From Lingula anatina (taxonomy: Eukaryota > Brachiopoda > Lingulata > Lingulida > Lingulidae): a stretch of DNA of 64,000 nt. How positions within the stretch are numbered: the stretch's first letter is position 1; every line of letters begins with the position of its first letter. Of this stretch, positions 25,943 to 38,300 are shown one piece after another. The DNA lies in assembly GCF_001039355.2 (NCBI RefSeq), contig NW_019775269.1, positions 122,001-186,000 on the forward strand, given 5' to 3'. The notes beneath the pieces were generated by a model. It was given only the letters and a program-made list of their open reading frames with translations. It was not told where the DNA came from and searched no databases. The translations under genes were made by a program, and so were the position numbers.

Positions 25943-27172
25943 TCAATTCAATGCAATATATGCCAATGCATCTGAACAAAGCAGAGGTCCAGTGAATCAG
26001 ACCTTATTGTTACCATTGCCAGCAGTGTCACTTCAAGTTAACTGTCATTTTGTTCTTTTGAAGGCCACTTCGAAACATTTACGTCAACATATCAGAGCCA
26101 AAAGAGTTTGGTGGCGATCAGTTCCTTAATGCCATGGAAAACGGCGTGGATTGGACGAATCCTAAAACACGTGAGATGTTTCAACAAATTGCGAGAAACG
26201 CCACGCAAATAGAAATATCAAATGGAACGGTAATTTCACTTTTGTATCATGCATTATAACCATTCATGTTTTTTCTAGGTATTTACCTGATTTTGACGCC
26301 GAAGTTAAATCACCTTAAATATGAAGCATGAGGAGTTGTTTTTTATGGTCCAGTATGCATATTTCCAAAAATATTTTATTAGTTTAGTGAAATAAGTCAT
26401 TCGTTGTGTCTTCGGTAATACCAAAAAGAAAGGATCGAAACGCTAAATCGACAGTCTACATTTAAGTTTATTGCATGTTTTTTCACTAAAAATAGGATGC
26501 TTTTTTAGTATAGTTATGCATGGAAGAACAAATTACACATTGCCAAAACTTATATATTTTTATGTTGCATTTTCCAATTTGCGTAGTCTCCTTTTCGAAC
26601 TGCCAGTTACAGTTCACCTGTGGGATTCGTGCGACCTCTATATCATCATCGATATACATAAATGAATTATCACACGACAATTTGGTTTTAATTTTCTACA
26701 AAAATTAACGAAAATTGGCCACAGAATAACATGTTGCGCATACGTCACAATGTACGTATTAGTTCGAGCTTTGCTTATCTGTGATAAGCATAAAGAAATA
26801 ATATTTAGTAGCTATTTCTNAAATGGTATATTTAGAAAACGACAATTTGGTTTTAATTTTCTACAAAAATTAACGAAAATTGGCCACAGAATAACATGTT
26901 GCGCATACGTCACAATGTACGTATTAGTTCGAGCTTTGCTTATCTGTGATAAGCATAAAGAAATAATATTTAGTAGCTATTTCTTGTGTTTTATTGTATT
27001 TCAGGTTCGAATCGTTCCAGCCTACAAGATAACCACGCCATATAAGCCACTGCAAAAGAACTGTCCTGTCACCAGTCAGACCATGAGCAGTGCACCAAGT
27101 TTCTCTTGTTTGTCGTGGATTGTACTTATAGCTTCGGCACTCCTGTTTTCATTTAAGTTTCAAGAATATTAA
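18537..27172 (+). CDS. MOXD1: DBH-like copper monooxygenase (MOXD1-like), 12 exons
   Basis: A type II copper, ascorbate-dependent monooxygenase of 627 aa. Exons: 18537-18833, 20524-20670, 21940-22119, 22459-22545, 23033-23215, 23508-23610, 23992-24161, 24402-24590, 24890-24949, 25321-25454, 26064-26229, 27005-27172. All join in frame; the donor after 24590 (GTTCGT) is weak. A signal-peptide-like stretch after MGATEFF leads to a DOMON domain (about 35-200), then the two catalytic copper domains. Copper ligands equivalent to those of DBH are present: His251/His252 (IHHINVYGC) and His324 (LEVHYDNP) for one site, His406/His408 (HTHLTGTG) and Met481 (REEMC) for the other. YWC near residue 220 and YDAGI near 350 are family signatures. 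The C-terminus is hydrophobic (LSWIVLIASALLF), implying a membrane or GPI anchor in the secretory pathway. The substrate of MOXD1 is not established; dopamine activity should not be assumed. A DBH-like sister paralogue is the alternative. Confidence 0.93.
20461..20511. repeat. (TA)n microsatellite in the MOXD1-like first intron
   Basis: About 51 bases of perfect TA alternation ending 12 bases before the acceptor of the second exon, so length changes here lie in or near the branch-point region. Confidence 0.95.
20833..21107. other. Assembly gap
   Basis: 275 Ns in intron 2 of the MOXD1-like gene, between an A run and a CA microsatellite. Confidence 0.98.
21134..21172. repeat. (CA)n microsatellite
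   Basis: Perfect CA alternation next to the gap inside the MITE copy. Confidence 0.95.
25907..25940. repeat. Poly-A tract in MOXD1-like intron 10
   Basis: 34 consecutive adenines, intronic. Confidence 0.95.
26674..26985. repeat. ~146-bp direct duplication across a single N
   Basis: 26674-26819 is repeated at about 26839-26984 (offset 165) with an N at 26820 followed by 18 unrelated bases. The copies look identical, and the second continues into the acceptor of the last MOXD1-like exon. The best explanation is unmerged contig ends. It lies in the last intron, so the coding sequence is not affected. Confidence 0.85.
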
Positions 27173-30100
27173 AAACAGCACTTTTATTCTATTTCTGAAT
27201 TTTAAAACAGAATACCCACTTCACATGATGAACAAGAGATGACATTCAAATCCTTTACAATTCTCCAAATTTACAAATAATTTATTACCATCCCTCTCTT
27301 TGTCATATTTAATTTCGTTTTAAAGCATCGCATGCTTTGTCAGTATTGTATTTCTATACGGCTTTTATGTACGGATAGTGTAAATATACGATGTACTGCT
27401 GACAGTACGCAAATCACTCAGGTTGGGGTGGGGCAGAGGGTGCAAGGCAAATGAGCCCGATCCAGACAATGCGCGAGTAGTCTAGAGTATTTTTTATAAT
27501 GGTAGTTATTGAAAACCATGTATAGTTAAGAACGGGGAGTGGTATTAAGTTAATAGGCACGTCCTCATAATGTACGATAACTTAGCAGAGGCATGTAGAG
27601 TAGACGGGAAGAACACCGAAACTCCGTAAGAGATTGAATAGAATAGAGAGAAAATGGAGATAGTGGGAAAAAATAAAGAGTATGAAACAAGAAAGAAGAA
27701 AGTTTTGTAATTTCTACTTTGCGTAACAACTAACACAAAAGTCAATACCATCGTCACTCTCTGCACGAGTGGTTATTTTAACGCAAAACATCGTAGTCCG
27801 TTTGTTGACATATACGGCGTCTGAAGGCAATATGTACAGATAATGATTTTTTCTGACATTTTAAACAGTAAGACAAATGACAGTTCCGTATACTTTCTTT
27901 ACAATATCTTGTGGAATACCTAATGTAATTTATGAAGTGTATTTTTGCAATTTCCTTTAACTATTTCTTTGAAAAGGGGCAAGGGCTGGTTATGCCTTCG
28001 CGTGTTCGAGATACGTACATGTCACTCTCTTTTGTGTCCCTTGGTATGTTACATTTTTGTAGCTGATCTTTACAAAATAAAAAACATTTCGCAGTGCATA
28101 AGTTAAATGCGAACTGCATGCAAGTGCAGACTTGCTTGAGTAAGCAATTTTGTTTTCAACTGAATTTCGATATCATTCAATTAAATTATGTTTCAAAATC
28201 ATGCAGAATCTTTAAATTTTGTTTTGCCCTTTGTTCCTGAAATAAAAAGATCTGCTACACTTATATCCACACTTTCTATTTGGCCTGATATATGTATCCC
28301 AAAAGATGAGCAACACCTCTCTCGAACGACTGAAAGGTAGTGTTTACATGATTTAACCGCCAAAAATGAATTTTCCTCGGGAGGAAAAAGCAATGTGCAC
28401 TTATTAACGAATCATATCTTTACCCGTTTCTGCGCTTGGATTCGTTGATACATTCTTTTATTTGATGGGTTTTATGTTAGACTTTAAAGTCTGAATTAAG
28501 AAAGATTAGTAGCCTTTCTAGGTATGTACTAGTAACCATCCGAAAGGTCTTAAGGAAAGAATGCCATGACCACAGGTGTGCCTCGCTCCGGCTGAGAGGG
28601 CACCTTTTCAGGCTTTACTAAAAGCACCTTCAGTGAGACATAAATAAACTATTGTGGAGATTGTAAAAATGAAAAAAAGCAAAAGAATTTTGTTAAACAT
28701 AATGACAAACTGAACTTATAAAAATCACGACAGCACAAGTAGTGCGATTTACATAGGACCCTGTTGGAAAATTTCATTCTCTCTAAGACATAAATTAATA
28801 TTAATAATTACAGAAAGAATCTAATCTGTGAGTTCCAATCAGAATGTTGAGCCAGTAGCTCCATGGATTGGGTATATAAACAAACCAATATAAATGATCT
28901 ATATGTCTGGAAATTTACTTTATTTACTGTGGTCATATCATGTGACCAGAGCAAAATGTAAAGAATCTGATATATTTTTCTACAGAAATGTATGTTTACA
29001 ATATTCAATAAGAGCTAAATTATCACATCAATTTTAAAAATCTTATCACAGATTACATAATTGTACATATATTGCACTAGCCATGGACACTGTTTCATGA
29101 CTGGAAGAGGGTTATGTCAGAAATTTCACTATTTCCCTATCACATCATTTGCTGTAAACAGGGTGTATGAATTAAAATTCAATTTCTCCTTTTATTTGAA
29201 AAAAGAAATTTATAGGGAGTTACATGTAGCCTGAGCCTCAGAGACAACAGAGGTAGGTCTTTTCATTTTTACAATTATACCCAGGATATGCCTGCATATT
29301 TTTCATTGTAATGAAGCATCTTCTCCATATGGAGATTAAAAAAATAAAGAACCAGGAATGTATCAGATCCCATGCTTAGGATTGCAAAATTGAAGCAAAT
29401 AATCATACATAATCTTACTAGAATCATTAATCAATAAGATATGAATGAGGTGGATAGCGTTTTGAATTTGCTTGACAAAACTTAGCAAAATAATAGCTCA
29501 ATTTATCAGGGTAAAGGGCAATGACATTCTAGCCGATAAGTTTTGATTTTCATTTCTAGAAATATTCCTTATATAAATAAAATAATATAACATATTAGTC
29601 TATAGGTTGTCTAAATAAAACATAACTAATATCAAACTAGGCCAAATAATAGATCAATTCAACAGGGGATAGGGCTATGACATTCTAGCTAATAAGTTTT
29701 GATAAATTTTTAGAAATATTCCTTATATATATATATAAACAAAACATAACTTATACCTAATTATGTCTCCATTGCATTAGTTATCCTTAAATATGATGGC
29801 ATACATGATGCTCAACAAATGCCCAACATATAAGAATGACTAAAGTCTTAACACTGCATAGCTAACCAAAAACTTTCATAAATTTTTTTTCAATACACAG
29901 TTTTGTTTGAATGATGCCTAATAATATTTCATATTTCAGGATTCTTCAAAACAGATGTACTACTAAGATGGTAAGAAGTCAGAGGTATCTTAAAATTTTT
30001 TTAACAAATTTAATAAGCTGTGTTTAAAATTCTTTAAAAAAGAGTAAAATTTTAAAGATACCAAATTTGTCCATATATGCATCCAATTCTTTGTCATCAC

Positions 30101-30255
30101 TGATAACTTCTTACTTGAAAGTTACATTTTGATCATAACCTTTATAGTTAAATCCAATGTCAAATAATTATACCAACAAATAAATGTCAAATTAAAATAA
30201 ACTGATCTAGTTTATCATCTACCAAACTTGAGATAAAACAATGCCAGTTCAGACT
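27173..30255. other. Intergenic DNA between MOXD1-like gene and SLC46 gene
   Basis: No coding exon recognised. The start should contain the MOXD1-like 3' untranslated region and the end the 3' region of the minus-strand SLC46 gene. A degenerate AT-rich direct repeat lies at 29485-29745. Confidence 0.5.
29485..29745. repeat. Imperfect direct repeat, ~100-bp units 156 bp apart
   Basis: Unit A (about 29485-29584) and unit B (about 29641-29745) share AAATAATAG(C/A)TCAATT, GGGCAATGACATTCTAG or GGGCTATGACATTCTAG, ATAAGTTTTGAT and AGAAATATTCCTTATAT in the same order. They are diverged by substitutions and small indels. No coding potential. Confidence 0.7.
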
Positions 30256-30454
30256 TTATTCGTTGATCACATGGCCCTCCTTAGAAGCATTCAGTATGTC
30301 ATCAGATGGGGCTGTGGGATTATTGACCAGGAGTTTGTATTTGTTTTCTTTTCTTATCTTGATTATGTAAAACCTGTAAATAATAATAAAAAAATAAGTG
30401 AAAGGCATTTGTTTTATTTCATTAATGGGGGGAGATATTTATGCACAACTGCAA

Positions 30455-30505
<51 letters not shown>

Positions 30506-33324
30506 AAAGGGAGAAAGAATTTGCCAAAATGATTAATATTAATGAAATAAAATTAATAATCAACATTTATTATCTACTTGGAACACTTTCATCAAAAGTC
30601 AACATTAATAATGAAATGACATTTTGAATGGAACATTACTGTATGTTTGCAATTTTCCATGAGAAGCATAATGACACTTACAAAAATGGGACCATAGCAA
30701 TCACATAAAACCCAGCCATCACCAAGAAAACCATTCCTTGGAATAAACTCAGTGTGGCAGTGTATATGTTGGTGAATGTTGCCTGCCCTGCTCCATATGC
30801 CAGACTCTCCACTGCTGCTACTGTAGAAAATAAAGCACCTGAAAAAAAAAGAGATGAAAGATTAGTGAAAACTTTGCTGTAAAGGGGGTTGAATTACTTT
30901 GAGCAGATCGGTAATTCTGGCAAATTGTCTCTTAAACACACAGTGACACACAACATTTTTAATAATAGTGCACGGAGGAACTACATATCTTGGCTTAAAT
31001 TTATGTTCTAAATGTGCCCCAAACAAAATACATAGATGCTGAGCTTACTTATGTCCTGATTTGATGGGCCTTTCACTGCACACTAAAATTGGTGCATATA
31101 AGTAAGCTCAGCAACTGTCCTAGAGAGACTAAACATGATAACATTTTAGCCAATAGTCAGTAAAAATAAATGTGTCTTAGTTCCTTTGATGCAGGGTCAT
31201 AATACCATGCCACATAAAGGTAGAAAACACCTTTAGTCTCTTCAGAAGTAAATTGCTAGTACTGTTTTATCACCATTACCCAAAAGACAATGAAAAACCT
31301 ACTATACCAGTATTTTACTATATTTTGTCTTAGTATGATATTGTTTATTTACTAGTAAGGCTCTTGACATCACCCTGAGTTCCAGAAGACACTGGAAATC
31401 CACCCCTCTACTGTAAGCATGCCTCTGCCATTGCCAGCCACAGTGAGTGCAATGCTGATACATGTAGTAGAGAGGAAGAGTTTTTGGTGTCCTCTTAAAA
31501 TCAAGGTTACTCACAGGTGAAGATTGTAAAAACTGAAAATCCTGAAAAAATAGCTTGCAACATTGCATTTAGATCATATGAAAAAACTATCAAAATGAAG
31601 ACTGAAAATCCTGAAATCAGGCACAACTTTCACCCATGGGGTAACTGAGTACAAAACAACAAAGAGGAAGCTTATGATGATGAATAAATAGGTCACATTA
31701 CCTTGCTCATCTTTGTGGCCCAGTTTGGATGCCATAGCACGTAGGAAGGTAAAAGGATCAAAGCTCAGGCCTACAGCTATAACTAATAGAAAACAATCTA
31801 ACATTAAAAATCGGTTATACCATAAACTATCATTCTTATTTTTTCAGGTAGTTCATAAAACTTACTGTTTTTTAAAATACAATATTTGTATATGGCCTTT
31901 ATATATATATTTAAGAATTAAATTATTAATTATAATTTTAAGCAATACTATTAGTGTAATAAACAGTGTTCTGTAAGAAAATGATATAATATTAAAATAT
32001 ATCTTATTCAGTCAGCATAAATAATGTCATGTATTCATAACTGGCAAATAAACTGCACAGCAATGTTACCCTCTGTGACATCTGTCACCTCTCTGTGACC
32101 TCCCTCCATCATTACTGATAATAACACAAATTTGCTAGGGGGAGTAATGATGTATGGGGTGGGGGCATAAAGAGTGTAAACCCTGCCATACTTACCAAGA
32201 TACATCAACAGATCTGTTGTAGCAAATGCCTCAAATACCCATGATGCAATGCCCATCACTATAACAACCACTGCTAGTAGATCATCATCAAACCATCGAT
32301 TGAATATTTTGGTGAGAATCATTTGTGCTAGCAAACTTGCAGTAAAGCGTCCAGCAAGAAAGAAACCAATTTTGACTGAAGTCCAGCATAACGGGGCATT
32401 TAGTTGAAATAGTGTTTGGACATCGTACACGGCTATACAAGGAAGACCTATAATAAAAGTGCACAGCATTAGCAACCTGATCTTCCACAGTCTATGGCTT
32501 CCATTGTCTACTACAAACAGCCTGAAGATCTTCCGAAAATTTTCACAGCTTAAAAATTTTGCATCTTCACTTCGTTGAATGGTCTCCTTCAAAAGACACA
32601 CATAAATTATATTAATAAGCTGCAGTCCAGCTGCTATCAAAATAGGGTACATAAACCCTGTGGTTTCGATGAGGTAGCCGAGGCCAAGCTGAGTCAAGCT
32701 GTATGTCACACCAATTAACCCTTCCAGCACCGCAATACGAAATGTCAGCACTTTTATTGAGGATATATCTGCAGTGTACGCAAAAATCCCAAGATAATTT
32801 GTGGCAATGCTTCCAAAGAGTGCTTCCACAGCACAAGCAATGGCTATAAAATACAAATCAAGTTGAAAGAAGATGACAACTCCAACAATAACATAGTTGA
32901 TCAAGAGGCCTATGCATGGCAAAAGAATGGGGATTTTTCGGCCTCCTCTGTCACTATAACTCCCATATAATAATGACAATGGAACAGTAATTATTGCTTT
33001 AGGTACTGTAATATATAAAACCCAACTTGATGACTGTCCCTCAACTTTCTCCCGCAAATCATACAATGGATCACTGGTGTTATCCTTCATGCATTGGGAC
33101 TGTGACTTCTGGCACGAATGCTGCGTGTCGTTATCTCCACATGGGAGACCATACTGGCGAGCCAATGCAGAATACACATACTGATCAGTTAAAGGGCTGT
33201 AGGCAGATGATGATATCACATACAAAAAAAGAACACCTGAAATTGCGATAAAAAGACGCGCAGAGTTCTCCTTCATTTCATTGCCTTCAGGCTTGTCTTC
33301 ACCACTGATCGCTGCATTTTCCAT
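30256..33324 (-). CDS. SLC46-family solute carrier, four coding exons
   Basis: A major facilitator protein of 492 aa. Coding exons in transcript order: 33324-32196, 31776-31702, 30838-30682, 30373-30256; phases join cleanly and the frame ends in NEYE-like ...GHVINE stop. An acceptor near 33403 indicates a 5' untranslated intron. Visible features: an acidic/polar N-terminus, first membrane span (LFIAISGVLFLYVISSSAY), a Cys-containing and sequon-bearing luminal loop (residues about 50-90), and the family signature YGSYSDRGGRKIPILLPCIG between spans 2 and 3, equivalent to the G-x-x-SD-x-x-GRK loop of SLC46. About 12 spans are expected. SLC46 members carry folates by proton coupling (SLC46A1) or other small molecules in lysosomes (SLC46A2/A3). 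Which substrate this one carries cannot be read from the sequence. It is paralogous to the plus-strand gene at 35353-39441. Confidence 0.9.
30459..30505. repeat. (TG)n(AG)n compound microsatellite
   Basis: TG alternation passing into AG alternation, inside the last intron of the minus-strand SLC46 gene. Confidence 0.95.
31037..31113. repeat. Perfect 16-bp hairpin in an SLC46 intron
   Basis: TGCTGAGCTTACTTAT at 31037-31052 is followed 45 bases later by its exact reverse complement at 31098-31113. The hairpin lies in the intron between the second and third coding exons. It could be a decayed MITE or an RNA structure; nothing distinguishes these. Confidence 0.75.
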
Positions 33325-35352
33325 TTTATCCCAGAAGCTCTATGTGCTGATGAGGCAAATCTCCCTTTACTGTTCTTCTCAATTCTTGTGTCAAGATCTC
33401 TCCTACAAAGAAAAAATAAAGAAAATAAATTATCTTGTGATTCGTGTGTTAGTGTTTGCACAGCCAATACATATCAGAAACCATTGACAGGAGTGCAAAT
33501 TAGATGAAATCCGTGCTACAAAAAACATTATATTAAAACAGTCACTGGTAGCTAGGCCAACAGAAGAAAAAACTTAAGTACATGGCATGATCAAGCTATA
33601 CAGACAAAGACATAACATATTACAATATCTGCCCACACCAGTAAACATGCTGCCAATATACCAGTATGTACATGTACCTGTAGAGTAGGTACCAGTAGGG
33701 AATGTAAAGAATGCAAATGGGAATTCTAGAGACTAAAACAGGTTGATTATAGACGCTATACCTTAGTATATATGTGATTACTGTCTAAGGTGAGACACGT
33801 ACATGATCGACGCAGTGCAGTTGGTCTGTGAAATATTTAAGAGATTGAATACCCTGCAGGCTGTAAAGAGTTTACCTATATTTTTTAAAAAGTCTGCCCT
33901 CATTTCAGTTATTTTTTCCGTCTGTGTATCACAGTGTGCCAGTAGTAGTACCAGTACAGCAAGGGTACATGTACGTCGACATTTCGACACCGATCAACAT
34001 TTAATTGACACAAAGACCTGCCTTTTCCTTTCGACATTCTAAGACCAAGTGCTTGATTCTTATTTTTGTTCACGTTATTCGTTAAGTTAATTAATATCTA
34101 TTTTTCAAATACAGACCTTCTGTGCGTCGTTGGTTTGCAAGGTTAGCTCATTTTACCCCACACAAAACACACATTTAGCTGTATTCCAAACTGCAGGGCC
34201 TAAGATCACGCGGTAGAGATAAACAACAAACCCATCAGACTGACCTACTTCACTTACGTTATAAATAACTAACCGGAAGTTTCTTGTGAGTTTCATAAGT
34301 AGCTCATCTTGGCACTTTCTCCCTTCTTCCGGTTTCAGAAAGTTTCTCAGAGTTTTACTTTCCAACAGCAGGTTATGACTCAATTTGCGTATTTGACTTG
34401 TGCATCGTACACGTGACAGTGCCAGGATGATTTACAAGGCTGTCTAACCCACAGGATGCATTAAACTCGGGGAGAACGAACAAGAGAGAAGTAAGTGGTG
34501 TGACTTGACAAACATTCAAGCTGTCATTTGGCAAGGGGTCAGGTGCAGTCTCTCCAGCGTGACTGTAAATATTGGTTTCATAGGGGGTGGACTCAGTGAT
34601 TCAAGGTTATCCTTATTTAGTTGGACAACTTGATTTGACTTAAATCATTATTGAAGAAAAGTTGTGCAGCCCTTTTTAAAATACTCAGTACCCTAGTACA
34701 GTACTTACGTTTGAGATGGCTGTACGTGACTTGCACTTTTTTTTCGCAGTAGATAATTTTTAGAGCATCCTCATTAAGATTCAAGTGCAACCCTCAAGGT
34801 TCAAGTGCAAGGGAAGCTTTATGTGGGTCGATCCGATATAATTACATGTATTGTATCTGTTATCTTCAATAATATGCCACCCTTAAATACTGTACACTAC
34901 ATGTACATGTAGCTTACTTATTATAGTTGACTTAATTATGGAGTAAACTAACTTTTATGGGGTTTAGCAGCTCAGAGGTAGGAGAGTAGGGTGTGGTCTG
35001 TGGTAGACAGGTTTTCCATTTTTAAAAGCAAGATTGTTTTAATTCCAACACTTAACCTCCCCAAAATAGCATTTTGCAGGATAAAAAAGGCACTCAGTGA
35101 CCACATAATTTTGTTTTATAATATTTAAATAATTTTCTTGGTGGGAAGAATGGACAAATAAATGAAGTTTAAAATTTCTATCATTTCTCCACCTTCCCCT
35201 CCTTAATTCTATTAACCTGGGTGCACAAAAAGTAGAAAGGCAACTCCAGTTATATGAAGTTGCCCATTGTTATTAGCAGTTCAATTTTAAATGACATGTA
35301 CTATAATTTGTGTTTAACAGGAAGGTATCACACATATTGACAGCTGTACAGA
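33325..35352. promoter_or_regulatory. Shared upstream interval of two divergent SLC46 genes
   Basis: About 2 kb between the two start codons. It contains probable 5' untranslated exons of both genes: an acceptor near 33403 for the minus gene and one at 35320 (TTTAACAG) for the plus gene. Two ETS-type cores in opposite orientation, ACCGGAAGT at 34272-34280 and CTTCCGGT at 34326-34333, mark the likely core promoter area. No third coding gene was seen. Promoter assignment is inference. Confidence 0.4.
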
Positions 35353-38300
35353 ATGGAAAGCAACAGAGAGACCGATCCACTACTTTCTAGGGGAAATGGG
35401 CTTCGCCATAGAGATCTTCATACTAATCGCCATCACAAGGAACTGGTAGACATTGTAGATATGGACATGCCCAAATTTCTGCCTAAATGCCCAGTTACAG
35501 TGGAGCCATATGCTTTTTTCTACTTCTTTGCCATACTTTCTTTGTTTTCAATATTTCCCCAGTATTTTTACAAGAGAATCGGTGAGGATCTCGGATATGT
35601 GGGGAATAAGTCGGATTCTGGCGCGGGGTGTGAAGGAAGTAACGACACAAATAGTACCATGTATGCCTTACAGCAGAAGGTGCAGGCAGAGTCATCACTA
35701 TGGCTGATGTACACAAGCATTTGTACCCTGGTTCCAGCAATCATTGTCACCGTATTCTACGGAGGCCACAGTGACACATTTGGGCGAAAACCATCCTTGA
35801 TTCTACCCTGCCTGGGCTCTTTAATCAGAAGTGTGTTTACAGTATTTGCAGTTTATTTTGAGTGGCCTCTGTGGAGTTTTCTACCAGTGTGTTTCGTTGA
35901 AGGACTGTTTGGTCAGTATGCCACTGCTCTAATGGGATGCTTCACATATATCTCCGATATTACCACAACGAAGAACCGTGCCTTCAGAATTGCAATCACT
36001 GACCTCTTGCTGTTATTTTCAATCGAGGCTTCTCAGATCTCAATGGGGTATCTCATTAAACTTTCTCCTAATTTTCTCATCCCCAACATCATTGTGACGG
36101 GATCTTTGTGCTTAGCCTTACTTTATGTTGTTTTTTGCCTGCCTGAACTCATACAGAAGGATCCCAACGCCAAACTGCTCGACCTGAAACATGTGCTCCG
36201 AATGGCTCAGCTGTATTTTCACAAACCGGGGGAGAATTTACCAGGCAGAGTGTGGAAGTTGAGACTGTTATTGCTGGTTTTGTTCCTCAGTGCCATGTCC
36301 ATGGTCTCCAGTTCAGCAGTGGACATGCTGTATCTACTCAACAGTCCTTTTTGCTGGACTAGTACCCAGATTGGATGGTTTAATGCTATTAATGCTTTAA
36401 TTATACAGGTAAAGATTTTATTTCATGTTATTAAAGTCAACTTAACTGTTTCATGTACTAGTATTTGAAAAGATATTTATTATATCTTTACTTAAGGTTA
36501 GAAAAACATCCTCTCTTGCATGTACTAGTACCCAGCTTGTTTTTAAAATATCTGAATGATTTGCCTACAACAATTATGATTATAGTAATGACGAGACAAA
36601 GTTTTAAGAAATGTTTCTATCAATCTTCTTCTGATTCAATGTACTAGTAATTTAATGAGCACCTTTCTTTATTTCATTCCTTTTCCCTCTGGATCTTCTA
36701 CATTATGCTCTTTATCAATTTTTAGAACCGAATCGTAATGAATTTTATCACTTATTATTATAGCATCATGTGAACATTACATCTTGTCTTATATGATAAT
36801 ATAAATAATATTGTGGCTATAATTATTTGATCAATACTTATCCTTTTGTTTATTTACATATAATTTAAAACCTATTGAATCAGATAAATTAATTTATCTT
36901 GTTGAAAAAATTTTTAAGTGAATAATTTGGATTTTTCCCCTTTTTTAGGCTGGTAGCTTTGTGGGTCTGCTCATAATGAGAAAGCTATTGAAGATAAAGG
37001 AAGCGTATATTGCACAAATGGCCATGGTACTGGTGTTTGCCAACAAGATCCTGGTGGCTTTTGCACAATATGAATACATGATGTATATTTGTAAGTATGT
37101 TATATTGATGAGATTTTGATATGATAAAAATGTATTGTTTCCAGTATTTTACCTATAAGGCTGCATTCACAACAACAGTCTGCGGGTCAAATATGGCAGA
37201 CACACTCGAGTGCTTGTTGTGTAATCCCCGCGGGGAATCTATTCAGTTTGTATTAGGAGATTAGATGGCAAACTTTGAAGTGAGTCCCCATATTTGATCC
37301 ACATACTTAATAGTCTGCTCTTTGTAATGCAGCCTTAGATGTGATTTTTGGACCCTATAGCAAAATGTGTCATTATATAGGTAAAAACATTTCTAGTTTC
37401 CTTAGCACTATACACCTTTTACTTTCATTACACAAGAGACTGAAAACCCTATTCACCAAAGTTTTTACTAGTAATTAATATTTTGCAATTCACTTTCTGA
37501 GTACTTAAATTACTAGTACTTGGTACACCAAAATAGTTTCATAAGATAAGACTTATTCTAACTTAATTTCATATGATATTTTTGGATTGAAAGTGAATAC
37601 CTACTTATTGTTTGTTTAATACAATATATCGCATCATGTACAGAGTGCTACTTATGTTTTTTTTTTCTTTTCTGCAATTTCAAATATTTTTAGACCAAAT
37701 AGGTATCATGTTGATTTGGAACATATGAAGTAATTGCAGTTTTATTTTGTTGTATTCCAGCATGTTTTGTTAACATGTTTTTCTTCCTGATTATCCCAAT
37801 GTTGCGTGCCTTGATGTCAGAGCAGGTGACACATCACGAGCAAGGTAAATACAGCCATGTGTTTTGTCTCGATTGGGAAGTTAAATCTTATGTTTGTTCA
37901 CCTGGGTTAGTGTGCATATGTGGGTGTGTCGGTGCGTGTTTTACAAACAAACTACCAGAGATGAAAGTCTTCCTGATTTTTTAGGAAATTCGGATATTTT
38001 GGTGTTGTATTTATTCCCCCTGGACATCCAAATAGAGTTATGTGCCTTTGGGCCTTGTATTTTCAATTTTTTATAAGGTCCACTTTTATTTCTGAACTAC
38101 AATCAGTTAAAAAATTAAAAGAAATGTGAACAGATATATTCATTCCAAAGAATCTTTTATTTTAAAAGCAGTTATTGGGCAGTGATGCTCTTTCAGTCAC
38201 TAAGTCGTGTATGTTGCCCATTGAATGACGAATACTTGTGCATTTTATATAAAAACATTTCTTAGATCTGTTGAAACTCCAGTTCCCAATTTACCTTGCA

